The notes below the pieces were generated by a model. It saw only the letters and a program-made list of their open reading frames with translations, made no database searches and was not told the origin of the DNA. From Actinomyces provencensis (GTDB lineage: Bacteria > Actinomycetota > Actinomycetes > Actinomycetales > Actinomycetaceae): DNA of 64,000 nt. The first letter of the stretch is position 1, and the number at the start of each line of letters is the position of its first letter. The stretch spans positions 2,215,462 to 2,279,461 of the forward strand of contig NZ_LT700212.1 of assembly GCF_900155435.1 (NCBI RefSeq), read 5' to 3'. Below are positions 55,257 through 63,800 of this stretch, piece by piece. The translations under genes and the position numbers were made by a program.

Positions 55257-56360
55257 GTGTTGTCAGATGCTACGTGTATTGGGTTGGATGTTCACGCTCG
55301 CAGTGTTCGAGCAGCAGCGATTGATCCCCTCTCGGGTGTGATCCGGGAGGCTGCGTTGGGGGGTGGGGACGGGGAGGTCCTCGACTTCATTGCGCGTGTG
55401 GGTGACGCCCGGGGGGTGCGGGTGGCCTATGAGGCCGGGCCGACCGGTTTCCACCTGGCACGGACCCTGGAGGGGGAGGGCATTGAGTGTGTGGTGGCGG
55501 CCCCCTCGAAACTGTTGCGTGCCAGTGGAGACCGCATCAAGACGGACCGTCGTGATGCCCTCCACCTGGCCCAGATGCTCGCGGCGGGCCAAGTGGTGGG
55601 AGTGCGTGTCCCCACCGTGGAGGAGGAGTCCGCCCGGGACCTGGTGCGTGCTCGTGATGACGTGCGCCGTGAACTCATGGCCGCTCGTCATCGTCTCTCC
55701 AAGCTGCTCCTGCGTCGGGGTTTCCTCTATGAGGGCAAGACCACGTGGGGTGTGGCTCACCGGGCGTGGCTGGGCACGATCCGCCGGGAGGGACTGGCTG
55801 GGGCGGGGTGGGCGACCTTGCAGACCTTTGATGAGTCCTGGGAGACGGTCTGTGCTCTGGAGGCCAGGAGGGGGCGCCTCGATGAGGGCATCGCCCGCCT
55901 GGCTGAGGAGTCCTCCTTCGCTGGAGGGGTGAAGCGACTGTCCTGCCTGCGCGGCATCTCCACCCTCACAGCGGTGGGCCTGGCTGTGGAGGTGGGTGAC
56001 TGGCAGCGTTTCACCCCCACCAGCATCGGCTCCTACCTGGGGTTGGTCCCCAGTGAGCACTCCTCGGGGTCCACCCGCCACCAAGGCGGCCTCACCCGCA
56101 CCGGGAACGCGCATGCGCGCAGGCTCCTGGTGGAGGCCGCCTGGCACCACCTGCCCACCTACCATCCATCTGCCACCTTGCAGGCACGCTGGGACAAGGC
56201 CCCCCGAGCAGTCGCAGACCACGCCGGGCGCGGCAACCGTCGACTCCACAAGCGATGGCTGGGATTCAAGGCCCGCAAGAAGACTCCCACGGTCGCCAAC
56301 TGCGCCATCGCGCGTGAACTGGCCGGATGGTGTCAGGTGCTGGTCACCATGGACGCCTGA
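55257..56360 (+). CDS. IS110-family transposase (DEDD plus serine recombinase type)
   Basis: A 367-residue recombinase. The N-terminal DEDD/RuvC-like domain (residues about 5-150) shows CIGLDVHARSVRAAA, VRVAYEAGPTGFHL and IKTDRRDALHLAQML. The C-terminal Tnp20-like domain (about 225-340) shows LSCLRGISTLTAVGLAVEVG, YLGLVPSEHSSGST and GLTRTGNAHARRLLVEAAW with the conserved Ser. These enzymes use a bridge (seek) RNA to pair donor and target. Start GTG 55257 has GGGGAGG six bases upstream; TTG 55260 is the alternative. Length is within the family's normal range, so the gene looks active. Confidence 0.95.
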   Translation: MLSDATCIGLDVHARSVRAAAIDPLSGVIREAALGGGDGEVLDFIARVGDARGVRVAYEAGPTGFHLARTLEGEGIECVVAAPSKLLRASGDRIKTDRRDALHLAQMLAAGQVVGVRVPTVEEESARDLVRARDDVRRELMAARHRLSKLLLRRGFLYEGKTTWGVAHRAWLGTIRREGLAGAGWATLQTFDESWETVCALEARRGRLDEGIARLAEESSFAGGVKRLSCLRGISTLTAVGLAVEVGDWQRFTPTSIGSYLGLVPSEHSSGSTRHQGGLTRTGNAHARRLLVEAAWHHLPTYHPSATLQARWDKAPRAVADHAGRGNRRLHKRWLGFKARKKTPTVANCAIARELAGWCQVLVTMDA

Positions 56361-56404
56361 GCCCCACAGTCTCGTCGAGGCCGGCCCCTGAGGGAGTGGG
56401 GCAG

Positions 56405-56495
56405 TGTGTCGGAGAGGGAAACCACCGATGCGGACATGGGCACCCACCCGGGCACGCCCGTCTCGAAGACCGCAGTGAACCCCTCTTCCGCCGGA
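56405..56495 (+). ncRNA. Candidate bridge RNA loop in the right non-coding end of the IS
   Basis: GGAGAGGG (56411-56418) can pair with CCCTCTTCC (56481-56489, one bulge) and ATGGGC (56436-56441) with GCCCGT (56456-56461). This leaves a two-stranded internal loop. Its 5' strand carries GCGGAC (56430-56435), the reverse complement of the right half of the target (GTCCGC). Its 3' strand carries CGAAG (56464-56468), identical to the left half. Matches are short and could be chance; transcript ends are unknown. Confidence 0.45.
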
Positions 56496-56590
56496 ACACC
56501 GTCATGCGGCACCAACCCGCGAATATCAGAGTGACCACACCGTCCACCAACGGACACACCCCACCCCCACAAGGCCCCACCCCGACGACC

Positions 56591-56627
56591 GAGGCGCCGC
56601 CCCACAACCAGTGCCGGGCGGCGCCTC
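56591..56627 (+). terminator. Hairpin near IS right end
   Basis: A perfect 12-bp stem GAGGCGCCGCCC / GGGCGGCGCCTC with a 13-base loop lies 230 bases after the transposase stop and before the right inverted repeat. It may end the transposase or guide RNA transcript. No T-run follows. Confidence 0.6.
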
Positions 56628-56658
56628 ACCATGCCCACTTGACAGCACACACCCCCAT

Positions 56659-56727
56659 ATCAGTCCGCTCTGTTCTCCCCGCGAGGTCCGCTCAGTTCTG
56701 CCCCCGAGGTCCGTCCCCGTCCAGTCG
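56659..56727 (+). repeat. 23-bp tandem repeat array C (3 units, first one split by the IS)
   Basis: Units begin near 56659, 56682 and 56705 and share AGTCCGCTCTGTTC / GAGGTCCGCTCAGTTC with the other arrays. The first unit lacks its proper first bases because the insertion sequence ends there; those bases are on the far side of the element at 55091-55095. Confidence 0.9.
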
Positions 56728-56867
56728 GCGAGTGCTGCCCGCCCGCTCCCCACGGGCAGTGTGCCCGCCACCGCCCATCCGCCTCGCCTGCGTGCCTCTC
56801 CCTCTCACCGCGCCCACCCGTCGCACCTCGTGGGAGGATCGGGACACCCGAGATCCGGAGGTGCCCG

Positions 56868-57707
56868 ATGTGCGGCCGTTTCGCCCTCTTCGCAGACGAC
56901 GACGAGCTGGTCTCCCTCTTCGACGTGGACCTGCTCCTGGGTGAGCACCGGCCCTCCTTCAACGTCGCCCCCTCCCAGGAGGTCCGCGTGGTGATGGACC
57001 GCCTCGTCGACGGGAACGGCCACGTCATCCGCGCACAGGAGTCCGACCGCGCCGACGCGGGGACGGACGCAGGGGCGGGTGCGGAGGCGCTCCCTCCCGA
57101 CCAGTCCGGCGCGCAGACCCCCGACCACGCGCGCGTCGAGCGCCAGCTCCGCCTCCTGAAGTGGGGCCTGGTGCCCTCCTGGGCGCGGACGCCCGAGCGC
57201 CCCATCATCAACGCACGCGCGGAGACCCTCACGACCAAGCCGAGCTTCCGCGCCGCCGCGGCCCGGCGCCGCTGCCTGGTCCCCGCCAACGGCTACTTCG
57301 AGTGGCAGGCCCCGCCGACCGGCCGCGGCCCGAAGCAGCCCTGGTTCCTCTCCGCGGGCGAGGGCGACCCCGTCATCGCACTGGCCGGGATCTCCGAGGT
57401 CTGGCGTGTACCCGGCACCCCCGCCGACGAGGGCGACGCCTGGCTCCTGACCTGCGCGATCGTCACACGTTCCGCCCCCGACGCACTGGGCGAGATCCAC
57501 GACCGCACCCCCGTGGTCGTCCCACCGGAGATGTGGGACGCGTGGTTGGACCCGCGCACCACCGACCCCGGGAGTGTCGAGGGTCTCCTGCGGGCAGTGC
57601 CCGACCCCGCCCTCGTCCCCCGCGAGGTCTCACGCGCGGTCGGCAACGTACGAAACAACTCCCCCGAGCTCATCGAGCCCGCCGTCACGGGCGACGCTCC
57701 GGCCTGA
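56868..57707 (+). CDS. SRAP-domain protein (YedK/HMCES family)
   Basis: A 279-residue protein that forms covalent crosslinks with abasic sites in single-stranded DNA to protect them. The catalytic Cys2 follows the initiator Met (MCGRF). Other conserved residues are Asn115 in INARAET, Glu145 in NGYFEW and His211 in EIHDRTPVV. An insert of about 35 acidic/Ala-rich residues (about 55-90) separates strands of the fold and is absent in E. coli YedK. The start at 56868 must be right, because Cys2 has to be exposed after Met removal. Confidence 0.95.
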   Translation: MCGRFALFADDDELVSLFDVDLLLGEHRPSFNVAPSQEVRVVMDRLVDGNGHVIRAQESDRADAGTDAGAGAEALPPDQSGAQTPDHARVERQLRLLKWGLVPSWARTPERPIINARAETLTTKPSFRAAAARRRCLVPANGYFEWQAPPTGRGPKQPWFLSAGEGDPVIALAGISEVWRVPGTPADEGDAWLLTCAIVTRSAPDALGEIHDRTPVVVPPEMWDAWLDPRTTDPGSVEGLLRAVPDPALVPREVSRAVGNVRNNSPELIEPAVTGDAPA

Positions 57708-57735
57708 CCGATGGGCGGGGGCCGACGGGCCCCCC

Positions 57736-58800
57736 TCAGATCCCCTCCAGCAACTCGGTCAGGCCCGGGTCGGAGCGCCACACCCTCGTCCCGAAGGTGC
57801 GGGTCGACAGGGTGGCCACGGACGCGGCGAAGGCGATCTGCGGGGTCGGGTCCTGCGGCACCGCGAGCCCCGAGGCGTGGAGGCGGGCCAGGGCCCAGGC
57901 CAGCGCACCGTGGAACACGTCTCCCGCACCGAGGGTGGATGCCTCCGCGACCCCGACCACCGGGACCTCCCCCTCTGCGCCGTCCCACCACCACCGCACG
58001 GGGTTCGCACCGTCCGTGCGCACCACCCGTGTGATGCCGAAACCGCGCAGGAAGGCCGCGGTGGCGTCCCCGTCCGCCTCGGTGAGCACGGGCGGGCGGA
58101 AGTCCGCAGACACCACGGCCACGTCCACCAGTCCGAGCAGTGGTGTGAACCAGGGCTTCCACGAGCCGCCGTCCAGGACGCGCAGGTGCGAGGGATGCTC
58201 CTCGAGCTCCGCGAAGGGGTCGGCGGACCCGTCGACGTCCGGGGTCCCCGCACGCAGGGCGAGCGTGGCCAGTTCCGGGTTGTGACCGTCGACGAGGACG
58301 ACGTCGGGGTCGCCCTCGTGGAGGAGGTCCTCCGCGAGCCGGGCCCGGGCGCCCGCGACGTCCAGGGAGAGGCGCGCATTGGTGGAGACGACCATCCTCC
58401 CCTCCGGGTGCTCGACGATGCTGGACAGTGCCGGTTCGAGACCGTGTGCGCCGGGATCTGCGTCCGGGGACTCACCCCGTTCGGGCACCCCGGTCGCATC
58501 GAGGACCTCCACCCCGGCATCCGCGAGGTCCGCCAGCACCACATCTGCCAGGGGACCTCGACCCACCGCGGTGAGCAGGCTTGCGGCGCCGCCCTCGTCC
58601 TGGTCGCCCTCGTCGCCGATGCCGGTCCCGCACCCACGCGCCACGCGACACAGGGCCTCGAAGGTCACGGCCGCGTTCGTCGCAGGCCCGCCGGCCGCCA
58701 GGAGGTGCGCCGTGGAGGTGGTCTTGGTGAGCGGATCGGGTGCCGAGTCGAGGCCGTGTGCGACGTCCAGGGTGGCGAGTCCCGCGAAGAGTCCGTGCAT
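57736..58800 (-). CDS. PfkB-family sugar or nucleoside kinase
   Basis: A 354-residue ribokinase-like kinase. The N-terminal GLATLDVAHGL and GGPATNAAVTFEAL segments bind substrate, and the C-terminal ASTLGAGDVFHGALAWAL holds the catalytic Asp of the anion-hole motif GAGD. Length is slightly above the usual 300-330. An insert with GDEGDQDEGGAAS is visible near residue 65. The substrate is not clear; ribose, fructose-1-phosphate or a nucleoside are common in the family. Start ATG 58800 follows a GACAAT ten bases upstream and lacks a ribosome-binding site, so translation may be leaderless. The longer frame to 59055 is not supported. Confidence 0.85.
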   Translation of the reverse strand: MHGLFAGLATLDVAHGLDSAPDPLTKTTSTAHLLAAGGPATNAAVTFEALCRVARGCGTGIGDEGDQDEGGAASLLTAVGRGPLADVVLADLADAGVEVLDATGVPERGESPDADPGAHGLEPALSSIVEHPEGRMVVSTNARLSLDVAGARARLAEDLLHEGDPDVVLVDGHNPELATLALRAGTPDVDGSADPFAELEEHPSHLRVLDGGSWKPWFTPLLGLVDVAVVSADFRPPVLTEADGDATAAFLRGFGITRVVRTDGANPVRWWWDGAEGEVPVVGVAEASTLGAGDVFHGALAWALARLHASGLAVPQDPTPQIAFAASVATLSTRTFGTRVWRSDPGLTELLEGI

Positions 58801-59300
58801 GTGCCCATTGTCGTGCCTCTGGACGAGGATCGCCCCGGGTCCACCGGCGAGGGCCCACGCAGTGCACACCCCGTCATCCTCGCGACCCTCTGGGAGTGAA
58901 CCGCGACGGGAGCGGAGGTCGCAGGCCCACTGCACCGGACTCGTCGGACCTTCCGGACCCGCCCGGATGCACGCGCCCCGTGACACCATCGGAGACTGCC
59001 CGGGGAGGGGACACACACCTGAGGAAGGCCCTGCAACGCTGGGACACCGCAGCACCTCAACGGGTCGGCACCCTGGATCCGGGGGACACCACGACCCATC
59101 CGGACACGCTCAAGGGCCGCAAGGACTGGTCCCGCGAGCGCTGCTTCCGCGTGCCGGAGCGGGTCGGCCCCAGCGGCTCGGAGCAGATGCTCGCCCACAT
59201 CGTCGTCCGGCCTGATGGACAGACCTGTGGTGGCACCATGGGTCAAGTGCCGCAACCACCATGACCTGTCCGGACATGCCGCGGGTGGACTGGTAGGACA
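58801..59300. other. Gap without a supported gene
   Basis: About 500 bases between two divergent genes. A plus-strand frame open to 59264 (ending ...ERVGPSGSEQMLAH...) has no credible start or family and is not called. The near-identical GACAAT elements at both sides (about 58810 on the minus strand, 59296 on the plus strand) are likely -10 boxes. Confidence 0.4.
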
Positions 59301-59309
59301 ATGAGCACC

Positions 59310-60614
59310 ATGGACGACGAACAGGGAACACCTCCCGGGCAGCGAGGGGACGGCGGCCTCCCGCCAACGCCTCCCACTGCGCCGGACACCGCCGCTGCCG
59401 CCCGCTCCTCACAGCCGACATGGGTCCTCCCCGTCATCGCGGCCCTGTCCACGGTGATCATCGTCTGCCTGCTCCTCCTGGGCTGGTGGCTGCTTTCCGG
59501 TCGACCACAGTCGCTCTCCTCCGACGCGGGGCAGCAGAACGCCCACTCAGGCGGGCAGTCGGGGCAGTCGGGCCCCGAGTCCGGGGTGCAGTCACGACCC
59601 ACCCAGGCCGCCACCTCCACGCCCGCCACTCCCGCTCCCTCCCTCGCGGACCTCGCCAACGCCACGATCCACGTCCCTCCCCAGTGCGCTGCCTTCGCGC
59701 ACCACAGCCCGGGTGGGAGTGCGGACACCGTGACCTTCAGCGGCGGGGTGGCGACCTCGACGGAGGACGCAGCGACCATCACCCTCAAGGACCGGGTGGT
59801 CACCACCGTCTCGGGCAGCCCACGGGCCATCGTCTCCACCACGGTCACGGACACCCCGGTCGCCGTGGTCTCCATGCAGTGCTTCGGAGGAGGCAACTAC
59901 TCCTCGGACTCCATCGGCGTCTACGACGGCTCCCGCGAGCTGGTGGCCGGCTCCGACCCCTGGGCGGACGGCGAGATCGGTGGATACGTCCCCGATCTCC
60001 GGGTCGAGGACCTGGCGGTACAGGAACGGGACTCCACGATCTCCTTCACCGTTCCCCACATCGGCGTCTTCGGGGACGAGTCCTGCCACGCCTGCGCGAA
60101 GAGCGCCAGCGCAGACGCCACCTACGAGCTCAGCACCGGTGGACTGACCCTCTCGGACATCGTCTACCACACCCCGTCGGGATCCGTCCGCCCGCCGGAC
60201 ATCGACACGCTCCAGACCTTCGTCGATGCCGTGTCCGCGGGGGACGACCAGAAGGCGGCGAACTGGGCCGCCGCCGACCAGATGGAGGGACTCGACGACA
60301 CCCTCGGTGGGCCCGAGAGCACCCAGACCCAACGCGATGCCCAGTTCCCCACCGACTCCGAGGTCGTCGGATGCGCCCTGGTGGGACCCCTGGACGATTC
60401 GATCGCCAACACCGAGACAGTCGCAGGCAAGCCTGTGCCCATCTTCCGGGTCGAGGGGATGAGGGCCGGGGACTTCGTCTGCCCCGTCGTCTCGGAGCAC
60501 TCGCTCCAGGAGGTCATGTCCCCCTCGCGGGACGAGTACTCCGTGTACCTGGTCGTGCACAGCGACGACCGGGGGAACCCCTTCGTGTTCTTCTTCGGCC
60601 GCAACTTCAGCTGA
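59310..60614 (+). CDS. Membrane-anchored protein with large extracytoplasmic domain, unknown
   Basis: A 434-residue protein. A Pro-rich cytoplasmic N-terminus (about 35 residues) precedes one membrane segment (PVIAALSTVIIVCLLLLGWW) and a Ser/Gln/Gly-rich linker. The extracellular part (about 105-434) has Cys residues that may form disulfides (VPPQCAAF, SMQCFGGG, GDESCHACAK, VGCALVG, DFVCPVV). A GGVATS...ITLKD beta-type pattern suggests a beta-rich fold, and the C-terminus ends FVFFFGRNF. No enzyme motif. ATG 59310 follows GACAAT at 59296-59301 and could be leaderless; ATG 59301 is the alternative. It stands alone between divergent pfkB-type and hrpA genes. Confidence 0.65.
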   Translation: MDDEQGTPPGQRGDGGLPPTPPTAPDTAAAARSSQPTWVLPVIAALSTVIIVCLLLLGWWLLSGRPQSLSSDAGQQNAHSGGQSGQSGPESGVQSRPTQAATSTPATPAPSLADLANATIHVPPQCAAFAHHSPGGSADTVTFSGGVATSTEDAATITLKDRVVTTVSGSPRAIVSTTVTDTPVAVVSMQCFGGGNYSSDSIGVYDGSRELVAGSDPWADGEIGGYVPDLRVEDLAVQERDSTISFTVPHIGVFGDESCHACAKSASADATYELSTGGLTLSDIVYHTPSGSVRPPDIDTLQTFVDAVSAGDDQKAANWAAADQMEGLDDTLGGPESTQTQRDAQFPTDSEVVGCALVGPLDDSIANTETVAGKPVPIFRVEGMRAGDFVCPVVSEHSLQEVMSPSRDEYSVYLVVHSDDRGNPFVFFFGRNFS

Positions 60615-60625
60615 CAGGGCAACGC

Positions 60626-60670
60626 GACCCGGGCGCCCCGGCTCCGGCATCGCCCCGCGGCACCCGGGTC
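60626..60670 (+). terminator. Terminator after the membrane-anchored protein gene
   Basis: GACCCGGG pairs with CCCGGGTC (outer 8 bp), extended by GCC/GGC after one mismatch, around a GC-rich loop. It lies 12 bases after the stop codon. Confidence 0.6.
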
Positions 60671-60809
60671 CGCTGACGGAGCCGCTCCCCCGTCCACAGG
60701 CAGGACTGCCGCCATCGATCCGTCCACAGGTGGGGTGCACGGCCCTCCTCCTTCCACAGCGAACGTGTCCGCTCCGACTGATGCCTGTGCGCCTCGCTAA
60801 GCTGGTCCG

Positions 60810-63800
60810 GTGCCCGAACAGCCTCGCGACCCGCGACCGGAACCCCGCCGTTCCGGAGGTGGCGGGCGCCCGCCTGGCCGCAAGTCCCGAGGCGTCCCGA
60901 CCGGGAGACGTCGCGCGACCCCGCCCTCGTCGGGTCAGGACCCCACGCGCAACGCGGGAGGCAAGCTGGGCCACACCCCCGCAGGCCACACCCCCGCGGG
61001 GCGCAGTTCCGAGGAGGCCACCCGGTCTCGCCGCCACCGCAACCCCCGCCACCAACGCGCCCACGTCTTCCGGCCCTTCACGTCCGAGCAGCTCGCCGCG
61101 CGCGCCGCCGCGATCCCCGTGATCTCCTACCCCGACCTGCCCGTCTCGGACCGTCGCCACGACATCGCCGACGCCATCCGTGACAACCAGGTCGTCATCG
61201 TCTCGGGTGAGACCGGCTCGGGCAAGACCACCCAGCTGCCGAAGATCTGCCTACAGCTCGGCCGCGGGGTGAACGGGATGATCGGGCACACCCAGCCCCG
61301 ACGCATCGCCGCGCGCGCGGTGGCGGACCGCATCGCCGAGGAACTCGGCCAGAAGGTCGGGCGCGCCCCCGGCCAGGTCATCGGCTACCAGGTTCGTTTC
61401 ACCGACGAGGTCGGACCCACCACCCTCGTCAAGCTCATGACCGACGGCATCCTCCTGGCCGAGATCCAGTCCGATCCGCTCCTGCGCCGCTACGACACCC
61501 TCATCATCGACGAGGCCCACGAACGCTCCCTCAACATCGACTTCATCCTCGGCTACATCGCGCGCCTGCTGCCACTGCGCCCCGACCTCAAGGTCGTCAT
61601 CACCTCCGCGACCATCGACTCCGAGCGCTTCGCGGCGCACTTCGGGAAGTGGGAGGGGCACCGCGGACGGTCGCGGCTGGTCGCCCCGGCCCCGGTCATC
61701 GAGGTCTCGGGCCGCACCTACCCCGTGGAGATCCGCTACCGACCGCTGTCGGCGGACCTCCCGGGCAACTGGTCCTCCTCCACCCCCACTTCGGCGAAGT
61801 CCGCTCAGTTCCCACCTCGAAGTCCGTCCTCTCCAGAGGCGAGGTCCGCCCATCCGGGTGACGGCACGGACGAGGCGCTGACCGGGAGCAGGCACGACGG
61901 CGCTGACGCCGACCGGTCGAGTACCAGCGGGGACACCGTCTCCGACGGGACGGAGGCGCCTCATCCCGGCGTCCAGCAGCTGGTCCTGGAGGACCCCGAC
62001 GACGACCTGCCGACGTTGGGCTACGGCCTGGGCGAGGACATCGATCAGGAGCAGGCCATCTGTGACGCCGTCGACGAGCTCTGCGCCGAGGGACCCGGGG
62101 ACATCCTCGTGTTCCTGCCCGGTGAGCGCGACATCCGCGACACCCAGCAGGCCCTGGCCGACCACCTGGGCCCCCGCGCCCTCACCGACCCGAAGGCGCC
62201 CCACCGACCCGACGCCATCGAGATCGTGCCGCTGTTCGCACGCCTGACCGCCGCCGAGCAGCACCGAGTCTTCGAGCCCCACACCCTGCGCCGCGTCGTC
62301 CTCGCCACCAATGTCGCCGAGACCTCGCTCACCGTGCCCGGTGTCCGCTACGTCATCGACCCGGGCCTGGCCCGCATCTCCCGGTACTCGAACCGCACGA
62401 AGGTCCAGCGCCTCCCCATCGAGCCGATCTCCCGGGCCAGCGCCAACCAGAGGGCCGGGCGTTCCGGGCGCGTCGCCGACGGCGTCGCGATCCGCCTCTA
62501 CTCCCAGCGCGACTACGAGTCCCGCCCCGAGTTCACCGAGCCGGAGATCCTGCGCACCTCCCTGGCCTCCGTCATCCTGCAGATGGCGTCGCTGGGGCTG
62601 GGCTCGGTGGCGGACTTCCCCTTCCTGGACCCGCCGGAGTCACGCGCGGTGCGCGACGGCATCCAGCTGCTCGTGGAGATCGGGGCGCTGGAACCCGACG
62701 CGCCCGGCGGGACCCGGCCCGCGACGCGGCCGACGTCGCCCTCGTCCGCCTCGTCCACGCCCCCGCCCTCGTCCGCGGGCACGGATGCCGCCGCCACCTC
62801 CGGCCACGACCGCCGCGGGGGGAGGGGCACCGGCGCACGAGGGCGGACCCCGGGGCCTGAACAGGGCGGACCTCACGGGCAGAAGGGAGCGGACTTCGAG
62901 CCCCGAACAGAGCGGACTTCGAGCCCCGAACAGAGCGGACTTCGGCGGGGTGGGGGGCACCGGCTCACCGCCATCGGGCGTGACCTCGCGACGCTGCCCA
63001 TCGACCCTCGCCTGGGGCGCATGCTCATCGAGGGCGACGCGAACGGCTGCGCCTCGGAGGTCCTGGTCATCGTGGCCGCCCTGTCCATCCAGGACGTCCG
63101 CGAGCGCCCCCTGGACCACCAGCAGGCCGCGGACGCCTCCCACGCCCGCTTCACGGACCCGACCTCGGACTTCGTCACCTACCTCAACCTGTGGCGCTAC
63201 CTCAACGTCCAGTCCCGCGACCTGTCGGGCTCGGCGTTCCGGCGCATGTGCCGCGGCGAGTTCCTCCACTACCTGCGCTTCCGCGAGTGGCGCGACGTCG
63301 TCAACCAGCTACGCCAGATGGCACGCCCCCTCGACCTGGACATCCACCCCATCGGGGAGCCCACCCCCGCCCAGGTCGCCCACGCCGCGGCCTCCGGTGG
63401 CATCGCCGACGCGGCGGCACGGGCCGTGGTCGCCTACACGGCCTCCTCCGGCACCGTCGACGCGGACGAGGTGCACCGGGCCCTGTTGGTCGGGCTGCTG
63501 TCCAACCTCGGCAACTGGGACGAGGCCAAGCGGGACTATGCGGGCGCCCGCGGCACGCACTTCACGATCTGGCCGGGCTCCGGCCTGGCACGCTCACACC
63601 CCGCCTGGGTGATGACGGCGGAACTGGTGGAGACCTCCAGGCTCTTCGCCCGCACGGTCGCCCGGATCCGCCCGGAGTGGATCGAGCCCCTGGCCGGCCC
63701 CCTGCTGCGACACGTCTACTCCGAGCCCTACTGGTCGACCTCCCGCGGGGCGGCCATGGTCAAGGAGAAGGTCCTCCTCTACGGGATGACCCTGGTCGCC

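Larger units (their letters stand above)
55096..56661 (+). mobile_element. IS110-family insertion sequence (IS1111-like), inserted in a 23-bp repeat
   Basis: The element is about 1,566 bases. Perfect 12-bp inverted repeats GATATGGGGGTG (55098-55109) and CACCCCCATATC (56650-56661) lie at or within two bases of the ends, as in the IS1111 branch. The left flank ends CGAAG (55091-55095) and the right flank begins AGTCCGCTCTGTTC (56662 onward), which rejoin to give one intact unit of the 23-bp repeat with AG repeated on both sides. The single gene (55257-56360) encodes an IS110-type recombinase. Non-coding ends of 161 bases (left) and 301 bases (right) are the places where such elements encode the guide RNA. 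Confidence 0.85.

Noticed and set aside
55081..56392. 8-bp match CCCCTGAG on both sides of the transposase gene (55081-55088, 56385-56392) as element ends
   Set aside because: The 12-bp inverted repeats at 55098-55109 and 56650-56661 and the rebuilt 23-bp target unit give a more consistent pair of ends; the 8-bp match is probably chance in GC-rich DNA.
58740..59264. Plus-strand frame of 174 codons before the membrane protein gene
   Set aside because: Its first part is antisense to the kinase gene; no start site, family or composition supports the remainder.
59592..61160. 522-codon open frame on the minus strand
   Set aside because: Antisense to a better-supported membrane protein gene and the start of hrpA; high GC makes long empty frames common.
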